A stretch of 64,000 nucleotides of DNA, taken from the NCBI GenBank assembly GCA_035516035.1, contig DATJAS010000032.1, forward strand, positions 45,461 through 109,460, read 5' to 3'. The position numbers and the translations under genes are program-made. Below, one piece after another: positions 25,350 to 34,441 of this stretch. The notes under the pieces are model-generated. The model ran no database searches, had not been told where the DNA came from, and saw only the letters and a program-made list of their open reading frames with translations. The stretch's first letter is position 1. Each line of letters opens with the position of its first letter. Origin of the DNA: Fen-1273 sp035516035. Its GTDB lineage: Bacteria; Bacteroidota; Ignavibacteria; UBA10030; UBA6906.

Positions 25350-26370
25350 TCACGAAGGGGAGAACGCGGAGCCCTTCAGGGTTGTTGTCCGCGATGTTCA
25401 CGAGCCCGATCTGCAGCCCGTGGAGAACAGAGGCATGATTGAGGAGGCCGATCGAGATTCCCTCCTGGCCTTCGTAGATATGGTTGTAGAGGCCGCTCAC
25501 GATACCGTTGGCCCGTCGGACTTCGGTGGTCACGAGATTCAGGTCTATTCCCATCACGTGATCTGCTTTCGTCCTGAAGCCCGCAACGTTCACTCCGGAT
25601 ACCCCGAGCTCAGTCTGGATGGCCCCGAGCGTGATGTTCACGCCGGCGATCTCACCCTGTGAGACGACGGCTCCCCCGGCCACCGTCACGCCGGAAATGC
25701 CCCCCGGGCCGACGGCGGCGAGCCCGGCGATGTTGATGCAGTCGAGCCTCTCTCCGGCGATAAGCCCGAGCCCGGCGAAATTGACGCCGAGCATGCTCTG
25801 TTTCGTCATCAGCCCGAGTCCGCCAAGGTTGACGCCGGTGAGCGAACCCGAAGCCATGAGACCGAGGGGCCCGACGGAGATGCCCGTCATGTCGCCGCCG
25901 GCGATGCAACCCACTCCCCCGAAGTTGAAGCCGGTAAGGCTCCCGGATGCGACAACGCCGAACCCGGAAATCGTCACGCCGGAAGCATCCAGCCCGGCGA
26001 TGATCGCGAGGCCTGCGATGGACACGCCGTTCAGGGCCTGGTCGCCAAAGACGCCGCCGAGGCCGAACGCAAGCCCGTTGATCTCTCTCGCGCCCGTCAC
26101 GCCGAGACCGAAGTCGATCCCGTTGATGGTTCCGCTGAGCGGGTCGCCCGGGACCCAGAACGTGAAGTTCAGGCCGTTGATCTCCTCGATGTCGCTGTCG
26201 CTCCAGTTGAACCGGAGGCCGGAGTACCTTGCGGAATTCCCGAAGCAGATGCCGTAGCCGCCGGGGGGGAGACTGAGAGATGCGTGCGTGGAAACGTCCC
26301 CGGTCTGGGCGGCAACGGGGCAATGCGCAGCGACAACGATCGCCGCCAGGAGCAGAGACTGCAGTTTCAT
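25336..26370 (-). CDS. Exported repeat-solenoid protein (LA_2272-like surface repeat)
   Basis: 344 residues from the ATG at 26370, with a signal peptide (MKLQSLLLAAIVVAAHC). From about residue 70 the chain is a run of roughly 21-residue repeats, each built as G-hydrophobic-N/S-hydrophobic-G-G/L-L-G/A: for example GFNFGGVGCIAGGDM, GISVGPLGLMASGSL, GVNLGGLGLMTKQSM and GVNFAGLGLIAGERL. The pattern resembles the LA_2272-type surface repeat described in Leptospira and predicts a beta-solenoid. No catalytic motif is seen. It lies between the ClC channel (17-nt gap) and GH31 (14-nt overlap), so it is probably cotranscribed. Confidence 0.75.
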   Translation of the reverse strand: MKLQSLLLAAIVVAAHCPVAAQTGDVSTHASLSLPPGGYGICFGNSARYSGLRFNWSDSDIEEINGLNFTFWVPGDPLSGTINGIDFGLGVTGAREINGLAFGLGGVFGDQALNGVSIAGLAIIAGLDASGVTISGFGVVASGSLTGFNFGGVGCIAGGDMTGISVGPLGLMASGSLTGVNLGGLGLMTKQSMLGVNFAGLGLIAGERLDCINIAGLAAVGPGGISGVTVAGGAVVSQGEIAGVNITLGAIQTELGVSGVNVAGFRTKADHVMGIDLNLVTTEVRRANGIVSGLYNHIYEGQEGISIGLLNHASVLHGLQIGLVNIADNNPEGLRVLPFVNVHF

Positions 26371-26387
26371 GGGGATTCGTGATAATG

Positions 26388-27782
26388 TCATTTGCGCCGG
26401 GAGATTCGTGAACGCACGGGCGCGGATCGTCCGCGGCGACGCCGTCTGCGGATGCGTGCCGCCGTCTGCCGGCCGATGCCGATAATGCTCTCCGGGCGCG
26501 GAGCGACGTGGGGAGCCGTCGTCCCCTCGATCGGTTTGCCGAGATCAGTGCGGAGGGAGCTTGATTTCGCCACGGCGAGAATCTGGCTCCCGTAGACGCT
26601 CCTGTGCCCGACAATCAGGAAGCTCACGACGGCGGCGACCGCGGCGTAGGGGCTGAGGGCCGCTCCGAAGAGCTCAATCGACATAACGCTTGCAGAAATG
26701 GGCGTATTGGCGCAGCCGGCGAGCGCCCCCACCATGCCAAGCGCGGCGCCGGTCGCGGGATCGAGGCCAATCAGGCCCGAGATCGCGCTCCCCGCCGTGG
26801 CGCCGACAAAGAATATCGGCGTGACGATCCCTCCGCTCCCTCCGAATGAGAGCGTGATCGCCGTCGCGATCATCTTGATAAACGGATCGTAGGCCGAGGC
26901 CGGGGCCGTGCCGTTCAGCGTCGCTTCCACGGTGGTGAGGCCGAGACCCAGGTAGCGGTCGCCCAGCGGGAGTGTCGCCAGGAGGAGCGCCCCGCCGAGG
27001 AGCCCTTTCAGCGGGGTCCACCAGCGGAGACGGTCGGATGCCGATTCGACCAACCTCAGTATTTCGATGAAGATGAACGAGAGCGCACCGAAGGCGATGC
27101 CTGCCAGAACGACCTTGAAGAAAAAGAGGCCCGTGAACGTGGGGACAAAGTTAATCGCGTGATGGAAGTACGCCGTGCCGATCGCCGAGGAGACCTGGTA
27201 CCCGACGATCCCGGCCACGAACGAGGGGAAGAGTACGGCGTACTGGATCTGTCCGACGGCAAGGACTTCAACGCCGAAGAGCGCGCCTGCCACGGGGGTC
27301 CCGAACACGGTCGCGAATCCCGCGCTCACGCCGCAGATCACGATCTTCTTCCTGTCGACCTCGTCGAACCGGAAGGCGCGCGCCAGGACTGAGGAGATGC
27401 CGGCGCCGATCTGCGCGCAGGGCCCCTCTTTCCCTGCGGAGCCGCCGCAGGCGAGCGTCACCACGGTCGCCAGCAGCTTCACGGGAACGACGAGCGGCTT
27501 GATCACGCCCCCCCGCTGGTGTATCGCCTCGATCACCTTTTCCGTGCCGTGCCCCCTGGCGTCAGGGGCCAGGTAGAGCACCAGCATGGCGGAAGCGAAA
27601 AGGGCGAGGGGGAGCAGCGCGTAGTGGTAGGGCACCAGGCCGATCCGTGCCGTCGCCTCGCGAAGGCACCAGAGGAAAAACGCGGTCGAGCCGCCGACCA
27701 GGATCCCGACAACGGACGCCAGCACGAACCACTTGAGGACGCTGATGAACAGGACGGAGGTTTCGGTGAGTCGCGGTCTCAT
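26388..27782 (-). CDS. ClC-family chloride channel or H+/Cl- exchanger
   Basis: 464 residues from the ATG at 27782. The selectivity motifs are present: ARGHGTEKVIEAIH, GGSAGKEGPCAQIGAGI with the gating Glu, and GGSGGIVTPIFFVGATAG (the G-x-F/V-x-P motif). About ten further hydrophobic segments match the ClC fold. The gating Glu is conserved, but the distal proton-path Glu cannot be confirmed by eye, so channel versus exchanger is open. The C-terminal 45 residues are very Arg-rich (RIRRRRRRGRSAPVRSRIS) and contain no CBS domains. It sits 40 nt downstream of ndh. Confidence 0.92.
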   Translation of the reverse strand: MRPRLTETSVLFISVLKWFVLASVVGILVGGSTAFFLWCLREATARIGLVPYHYALLPLALFASAMLVLYLAPDARGHGTEKVIEAIHQRGGVIKPLVVPVKLLATVVTLACGGSAGKEGPCAQIGAGISSVLARAFRFDEVDRKKIVICGVSAGFATVFGTPVAGALFGVEVLAVGQIQYAVLFPSFVAGIVGYQVSSAIGTAYFHHAINFVPTFTGLFFFKVVLAGIAFGALSFIFIEILRLVESASDRLRWWTPLKGLLGGALLLATLPLGDRYLGLGLTTVEATLNGTAPASAYDPFIKMIATAITLSFGGSGGIVTPIFFVGATAGSAISGLIGLDPATGAALGMVGALAGCANTPISASVMSIELFGAALSPYAAVAAVVSFLIVGHRSVYGSQILAVAKSSSLRTDLGKPIEGTTAPHVAPRPESIIGIGRQTAARIRRRRRRGRSAPVRSRISRRK

Positions 27783-27822
27783 GTTCCCGGAATATACGAA
27801 GATTCTCCCGAGAGAACAGCGC

Positions 27823-29097
27823 TCATTGCTCGCCCCGGCTCTCGAACTGTACGAGGTCCTTCCCGAACACGAGATCGAGCGTCCAGTCGAGGGCCACGCG
27901 AAATTTCTTCTCGAAGCGGGGGAGCTTGCCGAGATATACCGTCCGCCACATCCACCATGCAAGGAACCCCGAGAAGTTCACGCCGAAGATCCTGGCCACG
28001 CCGCACCTGTGGCCGATCGCCGCGAGGGCGCCGATCGACGAGTACACGTAGGCGCGCGTCGTCCCGCCGTTCACCCGGGCGGCGATGTTGCGGCCGGCGA
28101 TGCGTCCCTGGCGGAGGGCGTGCTGCGCGGTCGGAGGGCATGAAGACCCCGAACCTTCTTCCGGCACGCGCGCGCAGTCGCCGATTGCCCAGACGCCGGG
28201 GTAGGCCGGGACCTCGAGTGTGCTGTCGACGACGATCCTGCCCCGGTCCTTCTCGCACGGCAGGCCGGCCAGGAGCGGGTTCGGAATGATCCCCGCCGTC
28301 CAGATGAGCGTCTCAGCCGGGATGCGCGTCCCGTCGCTCAGCACGACCGTCCCGTCCCGGTACGAACTCACCGTCATTTGCGTCCGCACCTCCACTCCCC
28401 GGCCGGCGAGTTTCCTGCGGGCATACGCGCCGAGCTCTTGTCCCAGCTCGGGGAGTATGTACTCTCCCGCGTGCACGAGCGCGAGGTGGATCATCTCTTC
28501 CCGGACATTGGGGTAGCGCTTGAGGGCCCCCCGGAAGAAATCGTTGATCGCGGCGACGGTTTCAACGCCTGCGAAGCCGCCGCCGGCAACGACCACAGTC
28601 AGCAGGGGATCGCGCGGACCCGGCGCGCAGTCAAAATCCGCGGCCTCCAGGAGCGTAATGAGACGGTTCCGCAGGAGAATCGCATCCCCCAGCGATCTCA
28701 TCGTTATCGCGTTCTCTTCACCGGGGAGGTCCCGGAAATTGGTGACAGAGCCGAGGGCAATGAGGAGGTGGTCGTACGGCAGCTCGTGGCGATGGTGGGC
28801 CGCACCGTGCGATACGACCGCGCAGCGGCGGTCCAGATCGATCGACTTCACCTCCCCGTTGAAAAAGCGTGCGCGCTTGAGAAGGAGACGGAGGGGATTC
28901 ACCGTGTGCGTGACGTCGAGGTCGCTTGCCGCGACTTCATGGAGGAGCGGCGTAAAGAGAAAGTAGTTCTCCCTGCTGACGAGCGTGATCTCAACACCGG
29001 GGGCGTTCCGGAGGGACTTCTCGAGCTCCAGCGCCGCGTAGAGACCGCCGAAGCCGCCGCCGAGGATGAGAATCCGTTTTTTCTGAGTCGCCGCCAT
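27823..29097 (-). CDS. ndh: Type II NADH dehydrogenase (NDH-2)
   Basis: 424 residues from the ATG at 29097. The FAD dinucleotide fold is RILILGGGFGGLYAALELEK, the NADH fold VVVAGGGFAGVETVAAI, and the flavin/quinone region YPGVWAIGDCARVP. A C-terminal amphipathic segment (FSGFLAWWMWRTVYLGKLP) is the usual membrane anchor. It oxidises NADH and reduces quinone without proton pumping. In-frame sequence upstream of 29097 runs through the divergent regulatory region and does not look coding. First gene of the minus-strand run ndh, clc, repeat protein, GH31. Confidence 0.93.
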   Translation of the reverse strand: MAATQKKRILILGGGFGGLYAALELEKSLRNAPGVEITLVSRENYFLFTPLLHEVAASDLDVTHTVNPLRLLLKRARFFNGEVKSIDLDRRCAVVSHGAAHHRHELPYDHLLIALGSVTNFRDLPGEENAITMRSLGDAILLRNRLITLLEAADFDCAPGPRDPLLTVVVAGGGFAGVETVAAINDFFRGALKRYPNVREEMIHLALVHAGEYILPELGQELGAYARRKLAGRGVEVRTQMTVSSYRDGTVVLSDGTRIPAETLIWTAGIIPNPLLAGLPCEKDRGRIVVDSTLEVPAYPGVWAIGDCARVPEEGSGSSCPPTAQHALRQGRIAGRNIAARVNGGTTRAYVYSSIGALAAIGHRCGVARIFGVNFSGFLAWWMWRTVYLGKLPRFEKKFRVALDWTLDLVFGKDLVQFESRGEQ

Positions 29098-29232
29098 GGA
29101 GGATGATGCGGGAGGTATGCCGGAAGAACACGCGGTGGAAACCCGCGGTTCCTGAGTCCGGGAGGGAGAAATTTCGTATATTGCGAATTCCGTGAAATAA
29201 AAAGGGCGGAGAGACGTACTATTAAAGAGCCC

Positions 29233-29272
29233 GAGATTGCTTCGGGCACAAAAGGCGTGCCCTCGCAATGAC
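29233..29272 (+). repeat. Dispersed hairpin repeat, copy 4 (short form)
   Basis: GAGATTGCTTCGGGCACAAA then AGGCGTGCCCTCGCAATGAC. GGGCAC/GTGCCC forms the inner hairpin. The ATG in its 3' end (29268..29270) is in frame with the HlyD gene. Confidence 0.85.
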
Positions 29273-29285
29273 CAAATCGAACTCC

Positions 29286-30239
29286 ATGAAAATCCGGACA
29301 GTGGCGGTAATCACAGTCTTTCTCGCAGGGTGCGGCAACAATCATCCGGGCATGATCGACGCTTCCGGGACGCTTGAATCCGTCGACGTCAACGTCGGCG
29401 CCAAGGTCCCCGGGCAGATCCTCCGCCTCCTGGTCGACGAGGGGAGCCGCGTCAGGACCGGCGACACGCTCGCCGTGCTGGACCAGTCCACGCTGCTGCT
29501 CCAGTGGGAGCAATCGAAGGCGGGGGTGGACCTGGCGCGGGCGCAGTACCAGATGCTCCTCAACGGCGCGCGCGCCGAGGACATCAACACGGCAAAGGAG
29601 ACGCTCCTGGAAGCGGAATCGACGATGAAAAACGCGTCCGACGATTTTGACAGGATGAAATCTCTCCTGGCCGCGCACAGCGTCACCCAGAAGCAATACG
29701 ACGACGCCGAATCGCGCCTGGCGGTCGCCCGCGCCCAGGCCAACAGCGCCCGGCAGAACCTGCAGAAGATGCAACGGTTCGCGCGCCCGGAGGAGATCGC
29801 CGCGGCAAAAGCCCGCCTGGACCAGGCCTCGGCAGGCGCGTCGCTCCTGCGCCAGCAGCTCGACGACGCGTGCATCCTGGCCCCCGTCGCGGGGATCGTC
29901 ACACACAAGCCCGTCGAGCAGGGGGAGCTCCTGGGCGCCGGCGCCACGGTGGCAACGATCTCGCGGCTGGACACGCTGAACCTGATGATCTACGTGGCGG
30001 ACACCGACCTCGGGAAAGTCCGCCTCGGCGCCACGGGCGAAGTCTACGTGGATACCTATCCCAACCGGGCGTTCCCCGCTCACGTGGTCTACATTTCCCC
30101 GATCGCGGAATTCACGCCGAAGAACATCCAGACGAAAGAAGACAGGACGAAGCTCGTATTCGGCGTCAAGCTGGAAGTCGACAACCGCGAGGGGATCCTC
30201 AAGGCCGGCATGCCCGCGGACGCCTACCTGCACCAGTGA
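29286..30239 (+). CDS. HlyD/YbhG-type periplasmic adaptor lipoprotein of ABC exporter
   Basis: 317 residues from the ATG at 29286, chosen because it gives a clean lipoprotein signal (MKIRTVAVITVFLAGCG). An in-frame ATG 18 nt earlier belongs to a dispersed repeat. Domains in order: barrel-sandwich/lipoyl half (VDVNVGAKVPGQILRLLVDE), a long coiled-coil hairpin (about 75-190; AESTMKNASDDFDRMKSLLA), the second lipoyl half (DACILAPVAGIVTHKPVEQG) and a beta-barrel (LGATGEVYVDTYPNRAFPAH). It bridges inner-membrane ABC permeases to an outer-membrane channel. First gene of a five-gene exporter operon. Confidence 0.9.
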   Translation: MKIRTVAVITVFLAGCGNNHPGMIDASGTLESVDVNVGAKVPGQILRLLVDEGSRVRTGDTLAVLDQSTLLLQWEQSKAGVDLARAQYQMLLNGARAEDINTAKETLLEAESTMKNASDDFDRMKSLLAAHSVTQKQYDDAESRLAVARAQANSARQNLQKMQRFARPEEIAAAKARLDQASAGASLLRQQLDDACILAPVAGIVTHKPVEQGELLGAGATVATISRLDTLNLMIYVADTDLGKVRLGATGEVYVDTYPNRAFPAHVVYISPIAEFTPKNIQTKEDRTKLVFGVKLEVDNREGILKAGMPADAYLHQ

Positions 30240-30252
30240 AGGGGCTCGCCCG

Positions 30253-31200
30253 GTGAACGCCGTTACGGTCACTTCCGTCGTGAGAAAATTCGGCGATGTC
30301 GTCGCCGTTGACGACCTCACGCTGGAGATCCGGCGCCGCGAGATGTTCGCGCTGGTCGGTCCCGACGGCGCGGGCAAGACGACCGTGATGCGCATGCTGT
30401 GCGGGATCACCCCTCCCACATCGGGATCGATCAACGTCCTCGGGTTCGACGTCACGCAGCAGCCCGAGGAGGTGAAAAAGCGCATCGGGTATCTTTCGCA
30501 GAAGTTCAGCCTCTACGGCGACCTGACCATTGACGAGAATATCGAGTTCTTCGCAGAGATCCACGGCGTGTCACAGTACCGTGAGCGCCGCGACGAGCTC
30601 CTGGCGTTCACCCGGCTGACCCCCTTCCGGGGGCGTCTCGCCGACCGCCTCTCGGGAGGGATGAAGCAGAAGCTCGCCCTCGCCTGCACGCTCATCCATT
30701 CCCCCGAACTCCTCCTGCTGGACGAGCCCACGACCGGCGTCGACCCGGTCTCGCGGCGCGATTTCTGGAAGGTGCTCGCCAACCTCCTGCGCACGGGAAT
30801 GACGATCGTGATGACGACTCCCTACCTGGACGAGGCGGAACGCTGCAACAGGGTCACCATGATGAGCGGCGGGAAAAACCTGGTCACCGACTCGCCCCGC
30901 GCGATGAAGAACCTCATGCGGGGGGAGGTCGTGGAGGTCGTCTGCGCGGACCTCCGGCGCTCCTTCGCGCGCGTGCGCACGCTCCCGCTGGTCAGGGAAG
31001 CCCAGGCATTCGGGGACAGGCTCAACATCCTCGTGGAGAACGCCGCGCGGGACGTCCCGCCGCTGCTCCAGGAACTGAAGGAAAGCAGGATCGACGTGGA
31101 GCACTGGCGCGTGATCCCGCCGTCGCTCGAAAACGTCTTCATCTCGCTCCTCTCGGCACAGGCCTCCGGCGATCCCGGAGGCGGGAGCACGCCCCCATGA
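30253..31200 (+). CDS. ABC exporter ATP-binding protein (YbhF N-half type)
   Basis: 315 residues from a GTG start 13 nt after the HlyD gene. Walker A is GPDGAGKTT (with Asp where Asn is usual), Q-loop LSQKFSLYGDLT, signature DRLSGGMKQKLALAC, Walker B LLLLDEPTTGVDP and the switch region is MTTPYLDEAERC, where the usual switch His is replaced by Pro in a TTPY context. The same change is seen in the first ATPase half of YbhF-like proteins. In E. coli two such halves are fused as YbhF; here they are separate genes overlapping at ATGA. Confidence 0.92.
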   Translation: MNAVTVTSVVRKFGDVVAVDDLTLEIRRREMFALVGPDGAGKTTVMRMLCGITPPTSGSINVLGFDVTQQPEEVKKRIGYLSQKFSLYGDLTIDENIEFFAEIHGVSQYRERRDELLAFTRLTPFRGRLADRLSGGMKQKLALACTLIHSPELLLLDEPTTGVDPVSRRDFWKVLANLLRTGMTIVMTTPYLDEAERCNRVTMMSGGKNLVTDSPRAMKNLMRGEVVEVVCADLRRSFARVRTLPLVREAQAFGDRLNILVENAARDVPPLLQELKESRIDVEHWRVIPPSLENVFISLLSAQASGDPGGGSTPP

Positions 31201-32135
31201 GCGCCAACACGATCGTCGTCGAGGGACTGACGAAGCGCTTCGGGAACTTCACCGCCGTCGATCACATTTCGTTCGACGTGAAACAGGGGGAGATCTTCGG
31301 GTTCCTGGGCGCCAACGGCGCCGGGAAATCGACGGCGATCAGGATGCTCTGCGGCCTCCTGGAGCCCTCCTCCGGCCGGGCTCTCGTGGGCGGCTTCGAC
31401 ATCGGCACCGACCCCGAAAAGGTGAAACTCTCGATCGGGTACATGTCCCAGAAATTCTCCCTCTACGAGGATCTCACGATCGAGGAGAACATCGCCTTCT
31501 GCGGCCGGGTCTACGGCATGACGCCAGGGGCGATCCGCGAGCGCCAGGAATGGATGCTGGATATCACCAGCCTGCGCGGCCGGGAGCGGAGCATCACGGG
31601 AACGCTCTCCGGCGGGTGGAAGCAGCGGCTGGCGCTCGGGTGCGCCGTGCTCCACAGGCCGAAGATCGTCTTCCTCGACGAGCCGACAAGCGGCGTCGAT
31701 CCGATCATGCGGAGGCGGTTCTGGGAGCTGATCAACGAGCTTTCCCTGCAGGGCGTGACCATCCTCGTGACGACCCACTTCCTCGAGGAGGCAGAGTACT
31801 GCAACGACATCATCATGATCAATGCGGGGAGGATCATCGCCGGGGGGAGCCCGCGCGAGCTGAAGACGAACTACATCACCACGCCGATCCTCGAAGTCCA
31901 GTGCGACACGGTCATCGAGGCGATGGCGCTCATCGAGAAGGAGCCGTGGGCGCTGGAAACCTCCGTGTTCGGGAACTACCTGCACGTGACGGTGCCGGAC
32001 GAGGCGGCCGCCCGGGGGGCGATCGACGCCCTCCTCGCCTCCCACCGCATCGCGTACCGGACGATCGAACGGATCACCCCGTCGCTGGAGGACGTGTTCA
32101 TCTACCTGCTGGACCGGGAAGCAAAGGCAGCCTGA
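31197..32135 (+). CDS. ABC exporter ATP-binding protein (YbhF C-half type)
   Basis: 312 residues, ATG overlapping the preceding stop (ATGA). All motifs are canonical: Walker A GANGAGKST, Q-loop MSQKFSLYEDLT, signature GTLSGGWKQRLALG, Walker B IVFLDEPTSGVDP and switch His in TTHFLEEAEYC. Together with the previous protein it should form an asymmetric ATPase pair in which this subunit holds the consensus switch His. It powers the permeases encoded directly downstream. Confidence 0.93.
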   Translation: MSANTIVVEGLTKRFGNFTAVDHISFDVKQGEIFGFLGANGAGKSTAIRMLCGLLEPSSGRALVGGFDIGTDPEKVKLSIGYMSQKFSLYEDLTIEENIAFCGRVYGMTPGAIRERQEWMLDITSLRGRERSITGTLSGGWKQRLALGCAVLHRPKIVFLDEPTSGVDPIMRRRFWELINELSLQGVTILVTTHFLEEAEYCNDIIMINAGRIIAGGSPRELKTNYITTPILEVQCDTVIEAMALIEKEPWALETSVFGNYLHVTVPDEAAARGAIDALLASHRIAYRTIERITPSLEDVFIYLLDREAKAA

Positions 32136-32138
32136 CCC

Positions 32139-33266
32139 ATGCTCAGACGACTCCGGCCCATCATCATCAAGGAATTCCGCCAGATCAGGCGCGACCAGCG
32201 CGTGCTCGCGATCCTCACGCTCTTCCCGGTCCTCCTCATGCTGCTCAACGGCTACGCGCTGAACTCGGACGTGCAGCACGTCCGCATGGCCGTCTACGAC
32301 GACGACCGGTCGGCCGAGAGCAGGGAGTTCATGGATTCATTCGTCACCTCCGGCTATTTTGATTACGTGGCCCAGGCCCGCTCCAGCGCCGAGGCCGCCG
32401 CGCTCCTGAACGACGGCGGCGTGCGCCTGGCGGTGATCATCCCAGCGAATTTCTCGCACGACCTGCTCTCCGGCCGGTCACCCGAGGTCCAGGTGCTCGT
32501 GGACGGGATGGACGCGAACTACGCGACCACGATCATCGGCTACGTCCAGGCGATCGCGCTCGACTACTCGCAGGCGATCGTCCTCAAGTCACTCGCCCGC
32601 CTCGGTCTCGGCACATACATCCCGGTGCGGTACGAGGCGCGCATCTGGTACAACCCCGAACTCAAGAGCGCCAAATTCCTCGTCCCGGGACTGATCGGCT
32701 TCGTCCTGGCGATCACGGCCGTGATCGCCACGTCCCTCTCGATCGTCAAGGAGAAGGAGCGGAACACCATCGAGCAGATCGACGTCTCCCCCATCAGTCC
32801 CCTGGAGCTGATCGTCGGGAAGCTCATCCCCTACGTGCTCATCTCGCTCGTCGCCGCCGCGCTGGTGCTGACCGCGGGATACTTCATGTTCGACGTGGCC
32901 ATCAAGGGGAGCCTGCTCCTCCTGTTCTTCACCACGCTCCTCTTCATCATGGCCGCGCTCTCGATCGGGCTCTGGGTCTCGGCGGTCGCGGAGACGCAGA
33001 TGGTCGCCTTCCAGCTCGCGGCGCTCCTGGCGACGCTCCCCACGATGATGTTCTCGGGCTTCATGTTCCCCCTGCGGAGCATGCCCTGGTGGATCCAGGC
33101 GCTCTCCAACATCACCCCGGCAAAGTACTACCTGATCATCCTGCGGGGGATCATCCTGAAAGGGGTCGGGCTCTCGGCCTGGTGGCCGCAGGTCGTCTAC
33201 CTGGCGGCGTTCACGACGGTCGTGCTCTTCCTGAGCATCCGCCGGTTCCGGAAAACGATCGCATGA
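32139..33266 (+). CDS. ABC-2 type permease (YbhS-like)
   Basis: 375 residues. The N-terminal helix (LAILTLFPVLLMLLNGYAL) is followed by a large extracytoplasmic domain (about 45-175; DDDRSAESREFMDSFV) and five C-terminal helices. The ABC-2 signatures IVKEKERNTIEQIDVSPISP and SGFMFPLRSMPWWIQALSNI are present. Starts 3 nt after the ATPase gene. It forms half of the export channel; the cargo is not evident. YbhGFSR relatives export cationic drugs and sodium. Confidence 0.92.
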   Translation: MLRRLRPIIIKEFRQIRRDQRVLAILTLFPVLLMLLNGYALNSDVQHVRMAVYDDDRSAESREFMDSFVTSGYFDYVAQARSSAEAAALLNDGGVRLAVIIPANFSHDLLSGRSPEVQVLVDGMDANYATTIIGYVQAIALDYSQAIVLKSLARLGLGTYIPVRYEARIWYNPELKSAKFLVPGLIGFVLAITAVIATSLSIVKEKERNTIEQIDVSPISPLELIVGKLIPYVLISLVAAALVLTAGYFMFDVAIKGSLLLLFFTTLLFIMAALSIGLWVSAVAETQMVAFQLAALLATLPTMMFSGFMFPLRSMPWWIQALSNITPAKYYLIILRGIILKGVGLSAWWPQVVYLAAFTTVVLFLSIRRFRKTIA

Positions 33267-33270
33267 GGCC

Positions 33271-34395
33271 ATGAACTTCCAGCGGATCTCGGCGCTTCTG
33301 AAAAAAGAGTTCACGCAGCTCCCCAGGGACAGGAAGCTCCTGCCGATCATCCTGATTGCCCCGGTCATGCAGCTCGGGCTGATGGGATATGCCGTCTCGG
33401 TCGACATCAAGGACATCGCCATCGCCGTGTGCGACCAGGACAAGTCCGCCGAGAGCCGCGACCTGGTCGAGAAGCTGGTGACCTCGGGCTATTTCACCGT
33501 CGAGTACTCGATCGACGATTACAACGCAATCCAGCCCTACCTGGACGCCGACCGGGTCTCCATGGTCCTCGTGATCCCCCACAGGTTCGGGGACATGATC
33601 GTGGGGCGCCGGGGCGCGAAGGTCCAGGTCCTTGTCGACGGGAGCGAGGGGAACACGACGGCCATTGCGCTCGGCTATCTCAACCAGATACTCGGCCAGT
33701 ACTCCTCGGGCATTCTCACGGAAGTCGCAGGGGGGAAGCTGCCCACCGCGGGCGTCGACACGGAGGTGCGCGCATGGTACAACCCGCAGCTCAAATCCCG
33801 GAACTACATGGTGCCGGGCCTCCTGGTGATGATCCTGCTCGCGGGGACGATGAACCTGACGTCGATGGCGATCGTGCGGGAGAAGGAGATCGGCACGCTG
33901 GAGCAGATCATGGTCACCCCCATCACGCCCACGGAGCTGATGATCGGCAAGATGATACCGTTCACGGCGATCGCCGCCGCAAACGCCACGGTCGTCGTCA
34001 CCGTGATGGTGTTCGGGTTCGGCATTCCCATCAGGGGGAGCGTGCCGCTGCTCATCGGCCTCTCCGGGTGCTTTCTCCTCACGTCGCTGGGCCTGGGGCT
34101 GTTCCTCTCCACGATTTCCCGCACACAGCAGCAGGCGATGATGGTCGGGCAGTTCTTCATCATGCAACCGATGCTCTATCTGTCCGGCTTCGCGTTCCCG
34201 ATCGACAACATGCCGAAGATCCTCCAGGGGCTCTCCTGGCTGATCCCGATGCGCCATTATCTCACCATCGTCCGCTCGCTGATTCTCAAAGGGGTGGGCT
34301 TGAGCGACCTGTGGCTGCAGGCCGTCCTGCTCCTGGGGATGGGAAGCGCGGTGCTCGCCGCGAGCGTGCTGAGGTTCAGGAAGAAGCTGGATTGA
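33271..34395 (+). CDS. ABC-2 type permease (YbhR-like)
   Basis: 374 residues, paralogous to the preceding permease with the same layout. An N-terminal helix, an extracytoplasmic domain with CDQDKSAESRDLVEKLV, and C-terminal helices with IVREKEIGTLEQIMVTPITP and SGFAFPIDNMPKILQGLSWL. It starts 4 nt after its partner and the two probably form a heterodimeric pore. The TGA stop (34393..34395) overlaps the first bases of a dispersed hairpin repeat, which ends the operon. Confidence 0.92.
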   Translation: MNFQRISALLKKEFTQLPRDRKLLPIILIAPVMQLGLMGYAVSVDIKDIAIAVCDQDKSAESRDLVEKLVTSGYFTVEYSIDDYNAIQPYLDADRVSMVLVIPHRFGDMIVGRRGAKVQVLVDGSEGNTTAIALGYLNQILGQYSSGILTEVAGGKLPTAGVDTEVRAWYNPQLKSRNYMVPGLLVMILLAGTMNLTSMAIVREKEIGTLEQIMVTPITPTELMIGKMIPFTAIAAANATVVVTVMVFGFGIPIRGSVPLLIGLSGCFLLTSLGLGLFLSTISRTQQQAMMVGQFFIMQPMLYLSGFAFPIDNMPKILQGLSWLIPMRHYLTIVRSLILKGVGLSDLWLQAVLLLGMGSAVLAASVLRFRKKLD

Positions 34396-34434
34396 GATTG
34401 CCACGGGCACGAAGAGCGTGCCCTCGCAATGACA
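34394..34434 (+). repeat. Dispersed hairpin repeat, copy 5 (short form)
   Basis: GAGATTGCCACGGGCACGAA then GAGCGTGCCCTCGCAATGAC. Inner arms GGGCAC/GTGCCC, outer arms ATTGC/GCAAT. It begins inside the stop codon of the permease gene and lies between convergent genes, where its hairpin could act as a terminator. Confidence 0.85.
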
Positions 34435-34441
34435 AGGGGGG

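Noticed and set aside
30838..31104. Second function for the loop after the first ATPase
   Set aside because: The C-terminal region is the usual DUF4162-like tail of ABC-2 ATPases, not a separate domain.
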